From positions 10,980,901-11,044,900 of the forward strand of contig NC_087082.1 in NCBI RefSeq assembly GCF_026151205.1: 64,000 nucleotides of DNA, given 5' to 3'. This DNA comes from Bolinopsis microptera. Taxonomy: Eukaryota; Ctenophora; Tentaculata; Lobata; Bolinopsidae. A program made the translations under genes and the position numbers. The notes beneath the pieces are model-generated. The model saw only the letters and a list, made by a program, of their open reading frames with translations. It was not told where the DNA came from and made no database searches. Below are positions 56,836-64,000 of this stretch, piece after piece (within the stretch, counting starts at the first letter, position 1; each line of letters begins with the position of its first letter).

Positions 56836-59542
56836 CTACTACTACTGTATAGAAGCTCAGAACATTATCCGGCTTTAAGTTTTCTTCTTTTACACACCTG
56901 CCCTGTGTAACCACATCATGACATATAGATAAGCTGTATTTAACTTTAATCCTATCAAATAATAACGGAATGTGTAACATGGTGTTTCATTCAGTAACAT
57001 TTGATGGAATTCTGCTGTTTCTCTCCCATAAAAAACCACTCCACACTTTGCTGACTGGTAACGAATGTGTCACAGCTAGTTATGGCTCTGTTTTGCCATT
57101 TCGGTTACTAAAGACTCACTCACTCATCGAACTGACAGAGGAAATCCTCCTAATGTCAAGCTGTAGCCACATGAATAATGAATATCCTAATCCACATGTA
57201 AAGATTCATCACCAATATAACACATTTTGCCGTACGTGATTTCTATATTTTCTAGTGCCCAAATTTATCTTCCTACTTTCATATAGGAGTTAAGTTTACC
57301 ATGGACAGCCCGAAGGAAACAGACTTTACCCTTAGGTTTATTTCGTTTGTATTTTGTGTACTGTGTATGTGCGATTCAAATCGTTAACTGTGTTGGTTCA
57401 TTCATGTGTGCAGGAAGTTCATGTATTTTAATTCGGTCGATTGGTCGAAGTGGTTAGCTAGATTCGACTTCAATGTGTTCAGATAATTGATATATTTGTG
57501 ACCCGTCCTACCTTGATATTATCTTACTAATAAGCTTCTCTGAGTGGTCTCATTAACGTGGAATGTTGATGCTTGATTTGTACGATCTCTGAGATTATGA
57601 ACGTTCATTTTACACGGAATTCAAAGTAGGCAATATACATGGAATTGTTCATTCCACAGCTCAATGTATATTACAGTTGAGAATATGTTTACATGTACAT
57701 ACTACATAGTTTGATTACGTAAAATAATTTATGTGTAAAGAACGAAATGATATTATTGTGTGTTGAGCTCGAAAATTAGGACTTGAAATCTGATCTTCTC
57801 TGTCCTTTGATCTTAAATACAGTATGCGCTATGCAGTATGCACATGTTTGAACGATGAGTATTTCGAACTGATTTCGTGACATCAACGATAAGTTATAGA
57901 TTCTCATGATTGTGATGACAACTTCTTATTACATGTCGTATTGCTCGATGAGAGCACTTTTTGTAATGATTTTCCCGTATATCTTTTCCATATTTTCGAT
58001 CGCGTAATTGAATTTGAATTATTTCTATGCCAATGTAGTGATGATTTATCTCGATTTTGTCATTTTAGATAATATTTTCGTTATAAATGCATTTTAATTA
58101 AACGTTAAACATTCACTAAGAAATACATGTGTATAATTGTCGTACGTGAAGGCCAGACGAGGAGTGCTGATGATTGAGAAATTTAAATGTAAGCTGTAGA
58201 ATGAGAAAACAGCAGGTTCCGAACATACGGCGTGTTAAAATATATAATGGGGTTGGTGAGTTAAATTCACTTGTTGTTCGCGTGAAATGCAGTACCGTGG
58301 GTTAACGCTCGCAATGAATGCATGTTTCAATCTCAAATGTGCATGAAATACCAAATTATCCATGTGACATGTTTTAAATTGAATACAGAATTTTATGTTT
58401 ATATTCTTGAAATCCAAAAAAGTCGGGGCCCGGGGGTTATCACTTATCATCTCTGTTCCGTGATAATTCTAGGCGTAGTTGATCTATTCTGACCTAATTG
58501 AGTTTTGAATTAAGTTCGTTTCGTAAATCGTATTAAACTGAGACTTGAAAATCAGCGTTTGACCTGGCTCATTAGAAATTGAAACCAAATCTTAAATCTA
58601 GTAAATCAAAAGATCGCTAACAAACTTTGCTGGCACTCGGCCTCTATAAGTATATGTGCCGATATTGAAAACATTAAATGGACCAGGTCAGTGCGATTGC
58701 ATGCGCAGGACTTGCACTTGTGACTGAGATGCAAGTGCTGCTTAACACTCAGCAGTCTTCCAACTGTAGTGTTAACTGTTTAGGGATCGTTCAAATATTA
58801 CGTACGCCACTTAGGGGGAGGGGTTTGTAAAAGCTTACACAAGTTTAATTTCTACGCAATAGCCATGTGTAAATAGCAATTACGGAGGGCTTCTAAAATG
58901 GCAAACAGTAGGCTTACCTTATATTTAAACGATCCCTTAAACTTATTGAAATAATATAAGTTATAAACCCCTCTCCTGCAGACCCGTTATTTGCACGGTC
59001 TAACTCGAGTGATGAGTTTGGCCTTGGGAGAGAGGATAAACATTCAACTGTAAATTGTACTGCTATACAATCAGCTCAACCTAGAGGTAAGTTTTTGTTA
59101 TAAATATTAGGTAAACTAAACTCGAGGTTCTGAAAATGTAAGTTGTAACCTGTACTGGTGAGTTCTGTATGATTATGCCATTATATCGCAACGAGGCTCA
59201 TATTTTAGATGATATTCATGATTTAGAAATGATAAAATTAAATTATGTGTTTCAAAGTTTTGCAGCCAAACGCAATTTCTAAACTTTTTTTTCTGTTAAC
59301 AGTCCCGATTCCCAAATTCTATGTGCTACTCATTATCAGAATCTACACCGAGACCTACCAGGTACAAGTGGGTTACAATGTATCCACTGGAATTGTAGTT
59401 TTCTTACTTATATCTTTCCCGTCATCTTGTTGCATCATTCGCTTCCAAAAACTATAAATAGTAAGATCTACATCTCCCCCAAATCTTTTATCGTTGGCAC
59501 ATGAACACTGCATTGGGCACTCTCCATAAGATCCGGATATAT

Positions 59543-59586
59543 GTTGCACTGTAACACTGTAACACTGTAACACTGTAACACTGTGT
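59543..59586 (+). repeat. 8-bp tandem repeat CACTGTAA
   Basis: About five copies, ending 36 bp before the start codon of the next gene, so probably in its 5' UTR or promoter. Confidence 0.85.
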
Positions 59587-59621
59587 AAGGGCACCCTCAT
59601 TTAACCTGAAGTCCGCTCACT

Positions 59622-62600
59622 ATGGGTAACACCTTTTCACCTGAAGTTGGAAGGGCGAGATCTGGTCGAACCAGTCTACCTGCCACCAGACAACCACCAG
59701 ACAGCCCACTACCTGCCACCAGACAATCGCTGGAGATGGACGAGCTGAGAGGTACTGCAATTGACGATGTGTCAGGGGGATGGGTCCAGATGTCGCGGTC
59801 AGAGCTCGAGACCAGTTTGGAGACATTGAGTAAGTTGAGTTTTCTGTGGCATGGAGCTTGGTCGTGGTGATGATGTGCAGCATGTTTTTGAGTTACTGAA
59901 AATGTTTTTCACTACTTTTTGCTATTTCATTGCTTTTAACACCGAGAGCAAGCTGAAAGACCGCAATTAAACGCTTTTACTTTTGATTGTGACTTCGCCG
60001 ATATTATTTACTCGATTTAACCTAATAAAGAAATGTAGTCTTGAACTAGGTGTTGCGGAGGAAATAAAAATACAGTATATGTATGATTTAATATTTGCTT
60101 TGATACATATTAGGTTACCAATTTGTTGATTTATGACCATTTGTAACATGGCTAATGCGAAAAAGTTGTAATTGGTAATAATTTAGCAAATTTTTCTACT
60201 GACGATATTGAATTTGATGATATTCGGGGGATGGGTCACGATATCGCGATATGAGTTCGAAACCAGTTTGGAGACATTGCGTAAGTCGAGTGTCCTGTGA
60301 CATGGAGCTTGGTGGTGAGGATGGTAATGTGAAGCATGTTTATGAAGTTATGAGTATGAAATTGTGTTGAAAATGTTCTTTTTCTTTGCCGAAACTGTCG
60401 AAGGTGGAAAACTTTAAAATCAAAAATCCCCAAAATTGACGGCGATAAAGTCCTCCCGCTCTCCATCTATATCTCCTTTCTGGAAAAATGTCCCGTACCT
60501 TACTTATTTCTAGCATGGATCTAACAGCACCCACTTGAGTTGGGAGTTTGATTTTAAGGAACAAACTATTACTAACTGATCATTGTTATCTATCGTTGTG
60601 TGACCATTGACCATATCAATATCATATAATTCTGTTCTCGTCTCAGGACGAAGGATGAGTGAGGGACTGGGATTACATGACAGATACGACGAGATTCTCC
60701 GCTCTATCAGCCGTATATACCAGGTTTAACCCGAAGTATTTATTTACCTGACTTAAATCTCTGGTGGTTATAATCACTTGGTAACTGAGTATATTCGCCG
60801 GAGTGTATAATATGATAACTTGCTGTTTATTGCTTCAAGTTACTGACCGGGTTACTGATCAGAGCGAAGGAGACGTGGTCCAGTTCAAAAACTTGCTAAC
60901 GTTACTCAATAACGCCCTGACGACTACTTCCGTAGGTTTGTTTCTTTAATTATTTTTAAATTTTTAAGTTTTTTATTAATTAAAAATTAATTATTTTTTA
61001 CTAAGGAAGGCTCGGAAGTCCATGTTTGGATAACCAATGATTGAGCAAAATGGCCGTAATCCTGAAATCTCTAAATCAGTCAAAATTCAGTTTTAAGATG
61101 GTAGTTATCCCGTACCCGAATACTGAAGTATAAGTTAGCATGTCTTTGTTGTCTCGTAACACGTGATCTCTCTTATAATCAGATGACAGTATCTGGAGGA
61201 AGATGAACCGTTACAACACTGTTAATCAGATAAAAGAGTACATGTTCAACCATATGACGGACCCCTCAATACAGGTGACACAGTCTCCCAGTTAAACTAT
61301 GGATAATTATGAGCATTATAGATTGAACATGCTATTATATAATACAGGGTGGGCCAAAAGTCAGTGTGCAAACGTTGGGTCTTAAACCTCCGCCGTGTTT
61401 TATATTTGAGGGTTGTTGCTTTGCAGATGGTTTACTGTACCTACTGGTTCGAGGTTCCCGTCACCAAAATTTGAAAATTCGAATATTTCAGACCACGCCC
61501 ATTCAATATTAAAACACTTATATTGTTCTCCCCGAACATGCTAGATGTCTAATTTTTTCAGAGACGGTAGATCATTAAATGTTGCATATGATCTGAAAAT
61601 ATGAGGCAAAACGGATCAGAAATGACGAAGTTATCAAGCATTTTCTGTATCTCGTTAACAAAATTGACTGGGTGATTATGTGACACCGCGACACGACACC
61701 TTAATTGGGCAGCCTTCACGATTCCCATAATGTTTAACGGGGTAGTTAACGGGGTCACCTAATCACGTGATTAGGTAAACCAATCACCTGATCACACGTA
61801 ATGAATAACCTCGTTAAGGTTCATATCTCGGTCATCTGAGAAGCTAGAACTCTCTTTTTTTCAGGGCAAACGTAATTTAAATGGCCAAACACAATTCAAT
61901 AAAATTTGGCTCGATCTGATAAGCCAAACTATCAAATAAATGCGAAAATGAACCTTCTTTTGAAAAAAATGAACACAAATATGTTTCGATTTTACAAATT
62001 TCTCGAACCAGTGGTGGTAGAAAGTCATACCAGAACAAATTATTTCAATTTGGCACTCAGTGACTGAGCTATTAAGGCCAACGTTTGCACACTGACTTTT
62101 GGCCCACCCTGTATATATTTATTTTTACATTGTGCCTTCCTCGAAAATTGCTTTACCCTTGCACGATAACAAGACGCTCTTGAGTAAGTTCAATGTAGCT
62201 GCTCAAAACAGTTTACAGCTACTTACACTCCTCAGACATTCGGGTTCAGACTGTTCGGGAACATGTGCGACATGGACATGGGGATAAAACTGATCGTAGA
62301 TGAAAGCGTGTACTTGTGCCTGATCAGCACTCTCCAGCAGCCTCAGTATATGAACAACCCTGTTGTCATGGTCAGATTCTTCAGCTATGTCTTAATTCTC
62401 ACATTGTTTTTAATTGTATTTAGAATCCTGGTAATCAATGTTATTCTCAATTGTTAGTGTGTTGCAGTGTGATTGTAGTGTGATTGCATGTTATCTATCA
62501 GGCGGAGGGGTTCAGAGCGCTGGGAATGATCGCTAAAAAGAGTGACCACCACGGTGCCCTGATAAGCAAGCACAGGTGCAAATGGTGCAACCACGTGAGT

Positions 62601-63984
62601 CACACTATCATCATGATTATAGTGCGGGGGGGGGGGGGGGGGGGGGGGCAGTGCACACTCTGCGCATTAACATTCGTTATTAGTTATCTTGCCATCAGTT
62701 TGGATTTGTTTCTGATCAACAAAGCGAATGATTTGCAACAAAAAATATTATATTTCTGATTTAAAAGTTTTTTGTTCTCTTTTTTCAGGTGACAATGGCT
62801 TTATCAGAACTAAGGTCGAACGTTGATTTGGTTGAAAATGGAGTTATGTCTCTGTCTTATCTCTTCAAGTTCAATAAAAAGGCAAGATAAAGGCGGGATA
62901 TCATGACAAATACTGACGATGAAAAAAAATCGATATTTAGTAATAATGTGTGTGTGTGTATAATGAACATATACTTATTACTATGATAATTACAGTCTCA
63001 TGAAAAACGAACTACGCATATTACATGTAACGAACAATGCACTCTCCCTCAGGATGACTACATTCTGCTTAAGGGACGACTTCAGCTGTTCAAAGATCTG
63101 TTAGAAGAACACAGTGAAAATAAGGCCATACAGTTTCACATCACAAGACTCCTCACTGTTCTTACCAACGATGAAACTGTTTATTTGTGAGTTCTAATCC
63201 TGGGATTGTATCAGCGAATCAGCTTATGACACACATTACTTTGTACCACCAAGGATGGTTCATGGAACAAAAACTTTCTTAATTCCAAACCATGCTTTAC
63301 AGTTTACTTTGTTAGGTTTATCGAACAAGGAATACCAGAGATAGCAATGGGTAACATTCATAAGTACCCTGAAGATATTGATCTCATTATGGAGTGTATC
63401 TGTCTGTTCGAAAAGGTAAAACTTAACAGTTCAATATCTTTCTTAACAAACTCCAAAAATAAACTCATCTTTGTATAATTTATAGTACCCCAATTCCCAA
63501 ACCCCAAAATTACTCAACTATTGAGTTAGAATTTCAGTGTTATTGCTTTGTTGATAATAAAGTGATGGTAAGTTTAATCACTGGTGAACCCCTTCAGATG
63601 GCGTACCATCAGAGGAACCTGCTGCCGTATGGCAGCACTGAAGACGACGTCTTTGCTTCTTATCGCAACAACTTTACCAAGTAAGAAAAACTCCTCTATC
63701 ACTCCACTGGTTTCGTAAATCTGCAGGAAAAGACATATTAACGTGAGAATTGAGAGAACATGGTAATCATCTCCTATTGAAATGTGATGAAATGTTAGGT
63801 TTTCAGCAAATAAAAAGGTCAATTCGGTAATCTGTCGGAACATTTAATTAAATGACTTTTTAAGTTAAAATTACGCACAAAACCAAAAACAATATACCTA
63901 GCGTTGTTTTATAGTGGGACAGTGATGTTTCCTCAAGTGAGTTATGAGAGCAGCATCAATGATGTGCCCTTGAAACTCGGCTAG
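59622..63984 (+). CDS. N-myristoylated helical (ARM-like) repeat protein, 11 exons
   Basis: Exons: 59622-59829, 60647-60723, 60863-60935, 61183-61274, 62236-62370, 62502-62594, 62789-62881, 63053-63186, 63316-63415, 63598-63680 and 63915-63984. Phases close to 385 aa. MGNTFSPEV is a good N-myristoylation start (Gly2, Ser6). A repeat LPATRQPPDSPLPATRQS follows. From about residue 150 the protein is all-helical with roughly 40-residue periodicity (AEGFRALGMIAKKSDHH; TMALSELRSNVDLVENGVMS; AIQFHITRLLTVLTNDETVY; IPEIAMGNIHKYPEDIDLIM), like armadillo repeats. Intron 7 is GC-AG (AAG|GCAAGA). Intron 4 holds a MITE. The last exon contains a GTGAGT at 63936, so the gene may continue beyond the window. 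I do not recognise the family; membrane-anchored scaffold is an inference. Confidence 0.72.
60205..60350 (+). repeat. Decayed duplicate of exon 1 end, donor and intron start
   Basis: This intron 1 segment matches 59745-59890 (GGGGGATGGGTC; ACCAGTTTGGAGACATTG followed by GTAAGT; CATGGAGCTTGGT). It spans the exon 1 donor in the original. The reading frame is broken in the copy. Confidence 0.8.
61345..62111 (-). mobile_element. MITE copy C, 767 bp, TA target duplication
   Basis: Same length and termini as the copy at 1272-2038 but inverted. TA flanks at 61343-61344 and 62112-62113. It lies in intron 4 of the myristoylated protein gene. Confidence 0.93.
62626..62648 (+). repeat. Poly-G tract (23 G)
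   Basis: Homopolymer G 30 bp after the exon 6 donor of the myristoylated protein gene. Confidence 0.9.
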
Positions 63985-64000
63985 TAGCTCCCATCGTCCC

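Larger units (their letters stand above)
55200..59621. other. Gene-poor interval
   Basis: About 4.4 kb with no convincing gene. It includes tandem repeats at 56041-56101, 56537-56835 and 59543-59586. Two short open blocks with plausible splice borders at 58981-59090 and 59302-59361 could be exons of an unidentified transcript but have no recognisable content. Confidence 0.4.

Noticed and set aside
58981-59361. Two candidate exons (58981-59090 and 59302-59361) upstream of the myristoylated gene
   Set aside because: Borders look like AG...GT, but the peptides are unrecognisable, no start was found, and the next gene has its own strong start at 59622.
60724-60935. Exons 2-4 of the myristoylated gene as mutually exclusive because each seemed to have the same phases
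   Set aside because: Moving the exon 3 borders to 60863 and 60935 (ATCAG acceptor, GTAG|GTTTGT donor) makes all exons join in order.

Overview
The window is animal nuclear DNA, AT-rich, with GT-AG spliced genes, many short introns, non-LTR retrotransposons and TA-flanked inverted-repeat elements. The gene set (STAT, KAT6-type MYST acetyltransferase, 14-3-3, MED18, NOL10, a pentraxin, BTB proteins) points to an invertebrate metazoan. Nothing I can see fixes the phylum.

Layout. 1-2040: two copies of a 767-bp TA-flanked MITE. 2678-5950: an intronless KAT6-type acetyltransferase (+). 6853-16752: a complete seven-exon 14-3-3 gene (+) whose introns hold microsatellites and several foldback elements. 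17625-18256: an orphan two-exon gene (-). 18257-30999: repeat-dominated, with an interrupted SGNH-like ORF, a CR1-like LINE fragment (-), and a nearly intact endonuclease/RT LINE (+) split by a 2.16-kb insertion. 31000-33335: NOL10 (+). 33696-35572: a BTB-domain protein (+). 35965-36699: a conserved uncharacterised protein (+). 37934-39882: MED18 (+). 40464-41699: an unrecognised 184-aa protein (+). 42509-53287: a 16-exon STAT (+), with a pentraxin-like gene nested antisense in intron 1 and a 5'-truncated L1/Tx1-like LINE in intron 7. 53979-55199: a TMEM60-like four-helix membrane protein (+). 59622-63984: an N-myristoylated helical-repeat protein (+) with a third MITE copy in an intron. The exon chains given below were joined by hand; reading phase closes from start to stop in every multi-exon model.

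The most unusual signal is that tandem repeats repeatedly start at, or include, 5' splice sites. In STAT exon 7 the exon end plus its donor is repeated 16 times with a 30-bp, frame-keeping period. In MED18 exon 3 the exon end plus donor is repeated about ten times with a 44-bp period. Four other introns begin with a different tandem repeat within about 10 bp of the donor, and the myristoylated gene has a decayed second copy of its exon-1 donor region. The genes have unrelated cellular roles (chromatin, transcription, signalling, ribosome biogenesis), so no operon-like functional grouping is suggested.
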